From Planctomycetaceae bacterium (GTDB taxonomy: Bacteria; Planctomycetota; Planctomycetia; Pirellulales; UBA1268), in the NCBI GenBank assembly GCA_947440895.1, contig CANETO010000081.1, positions 1-7,562 on the forward strand: a stretch of 7,562 nt of DNA, in the 5' to 3' direction. Both the position numbers and the translations under genes were made by a program. This document shows, one piece after another, positions 1 through 5,288 of this stretch. Under the pieces are notes generated by a model that saw nothing but the letters and a program-made list of their open reading frames with translations, ran no database searches and was not told where the DNA came from. The stretch's first letter is position 1; every line of letters begins with the position of its first letter.

Positions 1-1418
1 GCGTGCGGGTGGAAGGGCTCGACGCCACCGTGGAGTTCGATGCCGACCGCAATTCCAACCTCAAGGGGCTGTTCTTTCCGGCCCTCGCCGGCCCGGGTGC
101 GGCGGCCCGTCCCCACAACGGAAAGCCTGGTGCGGTGCGGATGCAGTTGGACGTGGTCGGGGCGGTCGTGCGGATGATCGGCCCCTGGGCGGACGAGCCG
201 TGGGTGAGCGACCCGATCAACGTCCAGGCCAGTCTCGCCCCCTCGGCTGACGGGACGCGAAGCGAATGGACGGTCGAGCCCGTGCAGCTTCTGGCCGATG
301 CCAGGCTTGAGCCGGCCGTGGCGCAGGGCGTTTTGGCCTATATTGCTCCCGTGATGGCCAACGCCACGCGGACCAGCGGACGTTTTTCGCTCCGCATCAA
401 CGCCGCCACGCTGCCCGTCGGCGCCACCGAGGGCGGGCATGTCTCCGGCGTGCTCGCGATGCACGCCGTCGACCTCGGCCCTGGACCGCTCGCACAGCGA
501 GCGATCGAATCCCTGCCATTCAACCTGCCGATCCCGCAGTCGATCCGGATCGCCGACGAATCGCACGTGGAATTTCAGCTGGCCGACCGGCGGATGTCGC
601 ACAAGGGGCTGGCGTTTGGCGTGCCGCTGGCAAAGCCCGGGCAGCGGCTCGACATCCGGTCGAGTGGTTCGGTGGGCCTCGACGACAAGACGCTCCAACT
701 CAAGCTCGAACTGCCGATTCCGGCCGATCTGCCGCAGGACAGGCCGCTGTTGGCGGCACTCTCGGGGCGGACGTTCTCCGTGGGCGTCGGTGGCTTGCTC
801 GGCGAACCCCGCATCGATTTCGATGGCTCGCTGCGGGCCAATGCGGGCGGCGTGGTGGCTGAACTCATCGATCGTCTGCGCGGCTCCGGCGGTCCGCAGG
901 CGGCGCGGCAGCCGGCTGGGCCGCCACGGCCACTGGCACCGCCAGCCCCGGCCTGGAAGCCCAATGCCTCCGCCGGCAAGGCTTCCGAAACGGTGGCAAA
1001 CCCCGATCCAGCAAAGCTTGATCCGGCAAAGCTTGATGCAGCAAAGCCAACGGAAGCTCCAGATGGCGATGGGGCCAACACCGACACCCGCCAGCAGGCC
1101 GGCGGTCCATCAACGGCTGACAAGATCAAGTCTGCGTTGCCCCCCGACATGAAGACGGATTCGACCGCCGACGCGGTGATCGATCTCGTCGGTGGCGTCC
1201 TGGAAGAGGTGGCCAAGCGACGGGCCGAGCGGCAGGCTGCTGAGACAGCAAACCCTCAGCAGGCCGAGCCGCCGCGGCGAGGTCGACTCCTACGGCGGCT
1301 GATCCAGCCGCCCGCCCCGCAAGCAACCCCCGTGCCCGCCGACGCGACGCCGCCGCTGCAGCCTGTGCCACCGCAGCCTGTGCCACCGCAACCTGCGGCA
1401 CCGCAGCCAGCGGGCTGA
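1..1418 (+). CDS. C-terminal part of a large AsmA-like protein (5' end outside window)
   Basis: The frame is open from the left edge to a TGA at 1416-1418, giving at least 471 visible residues; the true start is probably upstream. Residues about 1-290 alternate short hydrophobic and polar stretches typical of beta-rich repeats, including a segment at 140-290 with SGVLAMHAVDLGPG and the pattern SGSVGLDDKTLQLKLELPIP followed by GLLGEPRIDFDGSL. This resembles the C-terminal domain of AsmA/TamB-type envelope proteins (family knowledge; the match is by style, not a search). Residues about 295-471 look disordered and are rich in Pro, Ala and Gln, with a short predicted helix at 371-411 (DKIKSALPPDM to EEVAKRRAERQ). 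The tail carries two 15-bp tandem repeats. AsmA-like proteins are usually anchored in the inner membrane and act in envelope assembly or lipid transport. The anchor is not visible here, so the function is inference. Confidence 0.72.
   Translation, partial: VRVEGLDATVEFDADRNSNLKGLFFPALAGPGAAARPHNGKPGAVRMQLDVVGAVVRMIGPWADEPWVSDPINVQASLAPSADGTRSEWTVEPVQLLADARLEPAVAQGVLAYIAPVMANATRTSGRFSLRINAATLPVGATEGGHVSGVLAMHAVDLGPGPLAQRAIESLPFNLPIPQSIRIADESHVEFQLADRRMSHKGLAFGVPLAKPGQRLDIRSSGSVGLDDKTLQLKLELPIPADLPQDRPLLAALSGRTFSVGVGGLLGEPRIDFDGSLRANAGGVVAELIDRLRGSGGPQAARQPAGPPRPLAPPAPAWKPNASAGKASETVANPDPAKLDPAKLDAAKPTEAPDGDGANTDTRQQAGGPSTADKIKSALPPDMKTDSTADAVIDLVGGVLEEVAKRRAERQAAETANPQQAEPPRRGRLLRRLIQPPAPQATPVPADATPPLQPVPPQPVPPQPAAPQPAG
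1005..1046 (+). repeat. 15-bp tandem repeat, 2.8 copies, inside the AsmA-like gene
   Basis: Three near-identical units begin at 1005, 1020 and 1035. The first two differ by one base and each contains an AAGCTT. They encode DPAKL-DPAKL-DAAK in the disordered tail. The unit is a multiple of three, so copy-number change by slippage would keep the frame. Confidence 0.85.
1362..1406 (+). repeat. 15-bp tandem repeat, 3 copies, encoding a PxxPQ tail
   Basis: Units start at 1362, 1377 and 1392 and encode PVPPQ, PVPPQ and PAAPQ just before the stop codon. The Pro/Gln-rich end is likely extended and unstructured. It resembles periplasm-spanning Pro-rich tails, but no partner can be named. Confidence 0.85.
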
Positions 1419-1435
1419 CGTAGCCGAAGCCCATG

Positions 1436-1473
1436 AAAAAAGCCGGGCCTTCCCTGGGGAAGGCCCGGCCCTT
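1436..1473. terminator. Intrinsic terminator between convergent genes
   Basis: A perfect 12-bp inverted repeat (left arm 1442-1453, right arm 1458-1469, loop CTGG) follows the plus-strand stop by 23 nt and lies about 80 nt beyond the minus-strand stop at 1549. Six A residues at 1436-1441 become a U6 tract after the hairpin on the minus-strand transcript, so the signal is classical for the Cys/His-rich gene. On the plus strand only CCCTTAT follows, a weaker U tract, so it may also stop the AsmA-like transcript less efficiently. Confidence 0.88.
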
Positions 1474-1548
1474 ATGTGTCCTGCCGCTTCGTCGCTCGCC
1501 TCAGGGCAGACCTGGTTGCGACGACGTGGCTGGCTCTTGAATCACAGC

Positions 1549-2040
1549 TCAGGTGCCAACCGGGGCGGCCGGGGCAGCCGGAGCCTCGGGAGCAACAGCC
1601 GGAGCAGCTTCGGTCGGCACGCCTTCCGAGATCACAGCACTGCCTTCGCAGTTGCCGCCGGCGCAGCCGCCTTCGACGACAGCCGACTCACCACCGCAGC
1701 TCGAGCAGCCGCCTTCGACGGCAGCCGACTCACCGCAGCTCGAGCAGCCGCCTTCGACAGCAGCAGCTTCGCCACAGCCCGAATCACAGGCCGGAGCGGC
1801 CTCACCACAACCCGACTCACAAGCCGGAGCAGCAGCGGCTTCGCCGTGGCAACGCTTCTTCTTGTGGCCGAACAGACCGCCGTGGCAGCCCTTCTTCTTG
1901 TGGGCAAACAGACCGCCGTGGCAGCTGCGGGCACGCCCGTGGCAGCCGTGGCCGGCAACGGCACCCGAGTCACCGCCGACGAGGGCGATGGCAACGAGAG
2001 CAATGAACATGGCAAACGAGAGTCCGAGAATACGCTTCAT
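1549..2040 (-). CDS. Secreted Cys/His-rich repeat protein, 163 aa, unknown function
   Basis: The start is ATG at 2040 because a GGAGG (2047-2051) sits 6 nt before it; a GTG immediately upstream at 2043 is too close to be preferred. Residues 1-29 form a signal peptide (MKR, a hydrophobic core to about 22, AVA cleavage before G30). The mature chain has three zones. Residues 31-66 hold four CHG motifs (Cys33, 40, 52, 64) and a 12-residue repeat, GCHGGLFxHKKK. Residues 71-131 hold paired cysteines: CESGCG, CDSGCG, two GGCSSCG copies, then C126 and C131. Residues 132-163 are an Ala/Pro-rich tail. In total there are 14 Cys and 7 His and no CxxCH haem motif. Metal binding or disulfide cross-linking in the cell envelope is plausible. 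Similar small Cys-rich exported proteins occur in planctomycetes, but I cannot name a family. It has its own candidate promoter and terminator, which suggests a single-gene transcript. Confidence 0.82.
   Translation of the reverse strand: MKRILGLSFAMFIALVAIALVGGDSGAVAGHGCHGRARSCHGGLFAHKKKGCHGGLFGHKKKRCHGEAAAAPACESGCGEAAPACDSGCGEAAAVEGGCSSCGESAAVEGGCSSCGGESAVVEGGCAGGNCEGSAVISEGVPTEAAPAVAPEAPAAPAAPVGT
1663..1758 (-). repeat. Imperfect 39-42 bp repeats encoding VEGGCSSCGES-type units
   Basis: The 15-mer GCAGCCGCCTTCGAC (plus strand) occurs at 1663-1677, 1705-1719 and 1744-1758, spaced 42 and 39 bases, with similar sequence between copies. On the coding strand these units give the AVEGGC blocks of the Cys/His-rich protein. 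The three-base spacing difference adds or removes one residue and keeps the frame. Confidence 0.8.
1855..1926 (-). repeat. 36-bp direct repeat, 2 copies, encoding GCHGGLFxHKKK
   Basis: Two adjacent 36-base units, 1855-1890 and 1891-1926, are nearly identical and encode the 12-residue Cys/His/Lys motif of the secreted protein. The few differences fall mostly at silent or small-residue positions (Ala for Gly), which fits a duplicated unit kept under selection. Confidence 0.82.
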
Positions 2041-2046
2041 CACTTA

Positions 2047-2051
2047 CCTCC
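2047..2051 (-). promoter_or_regulatory. Shine-Dalgarno site fixing the Cys/His-rich gene start
   Basis: The plus-strand CCTCC reads GGAGG on the coding strand, 6 nt before ATG 2040. It favours this ATG over the GTG at 2043, which would leave only 3 nt. Confidence 0.8.
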
Positions 2052-2064
2052 AGATGAAAACATT

Positions 2065-2083
2065 GAACGCGGAATGCGTTCCG
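2065..2083 (-). other. Two overlapping, mutually exclusive small hairpins in the leader
   Basis: GAACGC (2065-2070) pairs with GCGTTC (2076-2081) across a 5-nt loop. CGGAA (2070-2074) pairs with TTCCG (2079-2083) across a 4-nt loop. The two share bases, so only one can form at a time. They lie 14 nt upstream of the GGAGG site on the transcript. Such short stems can occur by chance. Confidence 0.35.
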
Positions 2084-2245
2084 AAAGCCGTCACGAAACA
2101 ACCCCGATCCGGGACGGCCACCGGACCAAAGCAACAAGCGAGCAACGAATCCACCCGGGGCAGAAAAGAGTCCGACAACCGGCAGCACTGCCCTGCAAGA
2201 GCTGCGGGTTGGGAAAACTATCCGGCCTGGGTAATCCAGGCGACT

Positions 2246-2273
2246 AGGCTAACAGTGTCGCTGTTGCTGTCAA
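2246..2273 (-). promoter_or_regulatory. Candidate sigma70-type promoter for the Cys/His-rich gene
   Basis: On the minus strand there is a perfect TTGACA (2268-2273), a 16-base spacer, then TAGCCT (2246-2251) preceded by TGT, an extended -10 element. The -10 matches TATAAT at only three positions. Transcription would start near 2239, leaving a leader of about 200 nt. Planctomycete promoter rules are less well known than those of enterobacteria. Confidence 0.5.
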
Positions 2274-2280
2274 GGACTCC

Positions 2281-2300
2281 CGGCTGGGGTACCCCAGGCG
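2281..2300. repeat. Palindrome centred at 2290/2291, possible operator
   Basis: Bases 2284-2297 are a perfect 14-base palindrome (CTGGGGTACCCCAG). With one mismatched pair (2283/2298) the symmetry extends to 2281-2300. It sits just upstream of the candidate -35 box on the minus strand, where an activator or repressor dimer could bind. No regulator is identified. Confidence 0.45.
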
Positions 2301-2367
2301 TTCGCCAGCGTTTTCCACGGTGATTCCGCGAAAAATGACCCTAGAATGGGCCTGAAGAAGAGCCCTC

Positions 2368-2416
2368 GGGAGGCCACATGGGGGGGCCTGGGGGGATCTC
2401 TTGAGGAGCCCTGGGG
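2368..2416 (+). other. G-run cluster with quadruplex potential
   Basis: Runs of G occur at 2368-2370 (3), 2380-2386 (7), 2390-2395 (6) and 2413-2416 (4) on the plus strand, in the non-coding stretch just past the lipoprotein stop. Four runs of three or more with loops of 3-17 bases could form a G-quadruplex in plus-strand DNA. The minus-strand transcript would be C-rich instead. Confidence 0.35.
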
Positions 2417-2472
2417 TGGCTCGAGGCGGTCGGCGAGGTCGGCCGTGCCCGGCCTGCGGATCTCCCCTCCGA

Positions 2473-3132
2473 CTACTTCCGCTGACCGTCGGCGGGGCCG
2501 ACAGCCGTTCTCGCCTCGGGCTGTTTGGCCTGGCTGGCGGTAGCCTGCTGGGCTCGCTTCTGGAGTTCAACCGCCACCATTTCCTGCTTGGCGATCATGT
2601 CTTCAGGGTCCTCGAAATTCAGCAGCAGCGGCGGCAGATCGTCAAAAATCCGCGTGGCCATGCCCGCCACCCGCCAGCCCTCGGGATCGAGGCGGACGGC
2701 CCAGACGACATTTTCAGTGGTGGTGAACCCATCCGGATCGGTATCGGTCCAGGTCGTGCCCACGTGCACGAGGTCTTCGGCCCCGGCAATGTGTTCAACT
2801 TCCCGAATCGAATAGGTGGCCGAGGAGGTGACCGGCGGAGCAACAGAAATGCCCAACTCCTCGGTCTTGGCGCGGGCGACCTTTGTCAGCATCGCCCGGG
2901 CACCGGCGTCGTCACCCCGCTTGATCGCCTCGAGAAACGTCGTGACGGTGGTCCTAGCAGGATCGGTGGTAGTGGTCGAGGTGCCGATGGCGGTGCTGCC
3001 GCCCGAACAGCCGGAAAGTGCCAGCACGGCAAGGCAACATCCGGTGAGGAGACAGGCGGCCCACAGGGAATACACCCGCCGCTGAACCCGACAAACTGCC
3101 CGTGATCCCGTCATGGAAGGCGTGGTGGTCAT
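2473..3132 (-). CDS. NTF2-like (DUF4878-like) lipoprotein, 219 aa
   Basis: The chosen start is ATG 3132, preceded by GGAGA (3139-3143) at a 6-nt spacing; the frame is open further upstream, but that part lacks a ribosome site and has no signal sequence in front. Residues 15-19 are basic, 21-41 are hydrophobic, and LALSGC forms a lipobox with Cys42 as the lipidated residue, so the mature protein should be membrane-anchored. After a Ser/Thr-rich linker (43-62), residues 63-163 look like a small NTF2-like domain: a helix VTTFLEAIKRGDDAGARAMLT, then strands around Trp128, Trp144 and Trp153 (WAVRLDPEGWRVAGM). This pattern is common in planctomycete lipoproteins of unknown role. Residues 164-219 form a charged tail, EDPEDMIAKQEMVAVELQKR, perhaps helical. 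No active site is visible, so ligand or partner is unknown. Confidence 0.8.
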   Translation of the reverse strand: MTTTPSMTGSRAVCRVQRRVYSLWAACLLTGCCLAVLALSGCSGGSTAIGTSTTTTDPARTTVTTFLEAIKRGDDAGARAMLTKVARAKTEELGISVAPPVTSSATYSIREVEHIAGAEDLVHVGTTWTDTDPDGFTTTENVVWAVRLDPEGWRVAGMATRIFDDLPPLLLNFEDPEDMIAKQEMVAVELQKRAQQATASQAKQPEARTAVGPADGQRK

Positions 3133-3138
3133 GCTGCT

Positions 3139-3143
3139 TCTCC
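3139..3143 (-). promoter_or_regulatory. Shine-Dalgarno site deciding the lipoprotein start
   Basis: TCTCC on the plus strand reads GGAGA on the coding strand, 6 nt from ATG 3132. It supports this start over the ATG 78 codons upstream in the same frame and over the ATG six codons further in. Confidence 0.65.
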
Positions 3144-3182
3144 GCGGCGCTACGATCCCTGAAGTTCGACACTCAATGTGCG

Positions 3183-3226
3183 TCTCCCCGCCCGACCCAG
3201 GATGCGGGGCTGACGGGGCGGGGAGA
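3183..3226. repeat. 11-bp perfect inverted repeat in the divergent intergenic region
   Basis: TCTCCCCGCCC (3183-3193) is the reverse complement of 3216-3226, with a 22-base interior that can add a further CCC/GGG pairing. It lies about 50 nt upstream of the lipoprotein start and 168 nt before the cytochrome start. There is no U tract after it on either strand, so it is not an ordinary terminator. It could be a leader structure of the lipoprotein mRNA or a protein-binding site. Confidence 0.55.
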
Positions 3227-3291
3227 GTGACGACCGCGGGATGGCCCGTCAAGGCGAAAAAACGTCTTCCTGCTGCGGTTTTCAGGCATGG

Positions 3292-3299
3292 ATTATGAT
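3292..3299. promoter_or_regulatory. AT-rich patch with -10-like hexamers on both strands
   Basis: Within GC-rich DNA, TATGAT (3294-3299, plus) and CATAAT (3292-3297, minus) each match TATAAT at five of six positions. They overlap between the divergent lipoprotein and cytochrome genes. I found no good -35 partner on either strand, so this is only a candidate location for promoter opening. Confidence 0.25.
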
Positions 3300-3393
3300 G
3301 ATTGAAATCGGCCCCGGTCCGGCGTGGACAACCCTCGGTGTCGCCGGGAGGAATGAGGTCAGCCATCGGCCCCTGCGGGCTTAGGGAGGCGGC

Positions 3394-4410
3394 ATGGCGG
3401 CATCCGTAACAGTGCTGAGACGGGCAACCACCGCCGGGCTGATCGGCTGGCTGGCGTGGATCGGTTCCCAGGCACTGGCCGCGCCGCCGACGCCCTCGCA
3501 GGGACCGCCTCGCGCTGCCCGGTCCGGTCCACGCGAGATCCGACGGGCGGCTCCCCCTGCCGCGGTCTGGGACGAGCCCACTGCCCAGATATTCGCTGCC
3601 GACGCCTTTGCCGAACTGGTGGGAACTCGGCCCACCGTTTCGACTGCGAACCAGCGGCTATCACCGGCCGCGGCACTCCAATCCGAAGGCCTGACAGCAG
3701 CCCCAGCGGGCGGCTTCCTCTGGTCGGCGGTCGTCTCGGAGGAAACGCTGACGGACGAGATCAAGGACATGAAGGGAGTGGTGATCAGTGCCGTGGCCAA
3801 TCCATCCGCATTCAAGGGGGGTGGCTACGACCAGGCCCGTGAGGCCTTCAGCACCGTGGCGCTCGCCTTCGGCGTGATCGCAGCCTATGACCAGGACATC
3901 CGCTGGAAGACGGAGGCGGAGACGGCCCGTGACCTGTTCGCGCGAGTCGGCTTCAACTGCAAGGTTGGCACCGATCAATCCTTCAACGAAGCGAGACTCC
4001 GCTCCGACGATCTGAAGTCGCTCGTCGAGGGCGGCCCTCCCACCTCCCGGGCCGACCGCGACGAAGACTTTCGCTGGAGCCAGGTGGCCGGCCGTCCGGC
4101 GCTGATGTCGCGACTGGAATCGGCCGACGCCACGCTCTCCGCGGCCACCGCCTCGAAGGCAGACTTCGAGAAGCGGCTGGCGAATCTCCTGCACGACGCG
4201 GAGATCGTGGCCATGATTGGGGAGGTGATCCAGCAGTCAGACTATGAATACCACGATGACGACACCTACAGGGGCCATGCGTCGGCGATGCGTGACGCCG
4301 CGCTAAAACTCCGGGAGGCCGTGAAGAAAAAGGACTACGACGCCGCCCGCGCCGCGGTCGGCGACCTGAAAAAGTCGTGCGATGCCTGTCACGGCGGCTA
4401 CCGCGGCTGA
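3394..4410 (+). CDS. Exported cytochrome c'-like protein with one C-terminal haem site, 338 aa
   Basis: The start ATG 3394 follows GGGAGG (3384-3389). Residues 1-30 are a signal peptide with a hydrophobic core at 13-29 (ALA before A30), so the protein is exported, as covalent c-type haem attachment requires. The only haem motif is CDACH (Cys329, Cys332, His333), six residues from the end and followed by GGYRG. A CxxCH near the C terminus after a helical segment is the hallmark of cytochrome c'. Residues about 229-338 fit that four-helix domain. Residues about 115-215 look like a second, related helical region (NPSAFKGGGYDQAREAF, then RDLFARVGFNCKVGTDQ) with a single Cys189 and no CxxCH. At 338 residues it is more than twice a usual cytochrome c' (about 130-150). 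An electron-transfer or gas-binding role is possible; the redox partner is unknown. The next gene is convergent, so it is probably monocistronic. Confidence 0.82.
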   Translation: MAASVTVLRRATTAGLIGWLAWIGSQALAAPPTPSQGPPRAARSGPREIRRAAPPAAVWDEPTAQIFAADAFAELVGTRPTVSTANQRLSPAAALQSEGLTAAPAGGFLWSAVVSEETLTDEIKDMKGVVISAVANPSAFKGGGYDQAREAFSTVALAFGVIAAYDQDIRWKTEAETARDLFARVGFNCKVGTDQSFNEARLRSDDLKSLVEGGPPTSRADRDEDFRWSQVAGRPALMSRLESADATLSAATASKADFEKRLANLLHDAEIVAMIGEVIQQSDYEYHDDDTYRGHASAMRDAALKLREAVKKKDYDAARAAVGDLKKSCDACHGGYRG

Positions 4411-4455
4411 AGGCACGCGAACGATCGCACGAAAGCCAGTCGGCGGTGCGTCGCC

Positions 4456-5049
4456 TCAGGACTTGGGCTGCTCGAAGAGATCGGGCAGCGGCTTCAGGTC
4501 GATCAGTTCCGCCAACCCGGCCGCCACGATTTCCCGCCCGGTCACATAGCGATGTGTGCGACTCCACTCGTTGATCTGGTCCGCCGACCGGCCAAAGAGA
4601 TCGCAGAGGAGCACATCCATGTCTTGCTCCAATTCGGCGAAATGCCGCGACCACTCGGCAGCCTCCCGGATGCCGATGTGCTCCTCGCTCTGCCACTTCA
4701 TGGGATGAAAGAGGAACACGCTGAACGGCGTCACCAGTCGTCGCTCGCAGGCGGCAAAGGGCCAGAGCGCCGCCGACGAGCATTCGCCGGTGACCACGGC
4801 CGTGGCGCGGATGCCACGGATTCGCAGGAGCGTCACCAGCGACATCCCGCAGTAGGGGCTGCCGCCTGGTGAGTCGAAGTAGATCGTGCACGCCCCCCCC
4901 GGCTCGACACCAAGCAGTCGATCGGTGAGATCGGCCTCGTTGTCGGTCAGATCACCAACGATGGCCAGTTCCACCGGGCCTTCCCGCTCCTGCTCCTGCT
5001 GCGGATCGTTGTGCGGCACGGTCTGGCGTTTAGAATCGCGGGGACGCAT
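4456..5049 (-). CDS. ClpP-fold serine peptidase homologue, 197 aa, atypical triad
   Basis: ATG 5049 is preceded by GAGGG (5059-5063) at a 9-nt spacing. The ClpP landmarks are present in order: FDSPGGSPYCGMSL at 58-71 (ClpP NSPGG-x-x-x-GM), GECSSAAL at 88-95 with Ser92 at the nucleophile position of GQAAS, FHPM with His115 at the catalytic His, and a C-terminal HRYVTGREIVAAGLAELID at 166-184 corresponding to the ClpP DxFMSAxEAxxYGLID segment. There the catalytic Asp aligns with His166 (my hand alignment). Length agrees with ClpP (about 195-210). No propeptide or signal is evident, so it is likely cytoplasmic. It lacks a neighbouring clpX and differs from housekeeping ClpP, so it is best called a ClpP-like paralogue. 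It may be an active serine protease using another acid, or an inactive ClpR-like ring subunit. It is convergent with the cytochrome gene and divergent from the secreted-protein gene. Confidence 0.82.
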   Translation of the reverse strand: MRPRDSKRQTVPHNDPQQEQEREGPVELAIVGDLTDNEADLTDRLLGVEPGGACTIYFDSPGGSPYCGMSLVTLLRIRGIRATAVVTGECSSAALWPFAACERRLVTPFSVFLFHPMKWQSEEHIGIREAAEWSRHFAELEQDMDVLLCDLFGRSADQINEWSRTHRYVTGREIVAAGLAELIDLKPLPDLFEQPKS

Positions 5050-5176
5050 GGGGTTGATCCCTCGAGGGCTGCGAACATCCGCGGAGAGCTTACAATACGA
5101 GGCCGCACGACGAGAGCGGCACCGCCCAGCAGACGATTCGGCCGCCGTTTTTGAGGCGGTGGACGCCGGATTTGTG

Positions 5177-5185
5177 TGTTAGCAT
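5177..5185 (+). promoter_or_regulatory. Extended -10-like element upstream of the three-gene unit
   Basis: TGTTAGCAT carries TGn before TAGCAT, which matches TATAAT at four of six positions. It would start transcription near 5192, about 97 nt before the ATG at 5289. There is no good -35 box. The same TGTTAGCxT core appears in the minus-strand promoter candidate at 2246-2254, which raises its interest slightly. Confidence 0.35.
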
Positions 5186-5288
5186 CATCGGATCCGATCG
5201 GGCACGGCAGCACAGGTTTCCCAAAACGACCCGCAGCCGTCCGTCACGTTCACAGTCACAACGCATCTTCAGAGGAGTTCACCCCATC

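Larger units (their letters stand above)
2052..2472. other. 421-base non-coding stretch with leader and regulatory signals
   Basis: No credible gene was found here; open frames across it lack a good ribosome site and recognisable composition. On the minus strand it holds a promoter candidate (2246-2273) and a leader of about 200 nt for the Cys/His-rich gene with small hairpins at 2065-2083, 2108-2125, 2181-2192 and 2225-2241. Further right are a palindrome (2281-2300) and G-rich runs (2368-2416), followed by the lipoprotein stop. I see no clear terminator for the lipoprotein gene, so read-through into this region is possible. Confidence 0.6.

Noticed and set aside
1663..1926. CRISPR-like spaced repeats
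   Set aside because: The repeats are in frame, imperfect, adjacent or with related spacers, and encode protein repeats; there are no cas genes.
1852..1950. Multi-haem interpretation of the CHG motifs
   Set aside because: There is no CxxCH; the nearest spacing is C-x6-CH, so covalent haem binding is not supported.
1474..2323. Long plus-strand open frames opposite the Cys/His-rich gene
   Set aside because: They have Arg/Ser/Pro-rich, repetitive composition, no ribosome site and no signal; the minus-strand gene has a good start, a signal peptide and a terminator.
2319..2347. Plus-strand promoter with TAGAAT at 2342-2347
   Set aside because: No acceptable -35 box and no credible plus-strand gene downstream.
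3133..3366. 78-residue upstream extension of the lipoprotein
   Set aside because: It would bury the signal sequence and lipobox inside the protein; the ATG at 3132 has a GGAGA site and gives a proper lipoprotein N terminus.
4411..4455. Terminator between the convergent cytochrome and ClpP-like genes
   Set aside because: Only a 4-5 bp stem (GGCG/CGCC) without a U tract is visible.
3983..4891. Long minus-strand frame overlapping the cytochrome and ClpP-like genes
   Set aside because: It is Arg-rich and without motifs, and it overlaps two well-supported genes. High GC content keeps such frames open by chance.
5151..5288. Upstream start for the 195-residue secreted protein
   Set aside because: It uses a non-ATG start without a ribosome site and adds a basic stretch ahead of the signal peptide; ATG 5289 has GAGGAG upstream.
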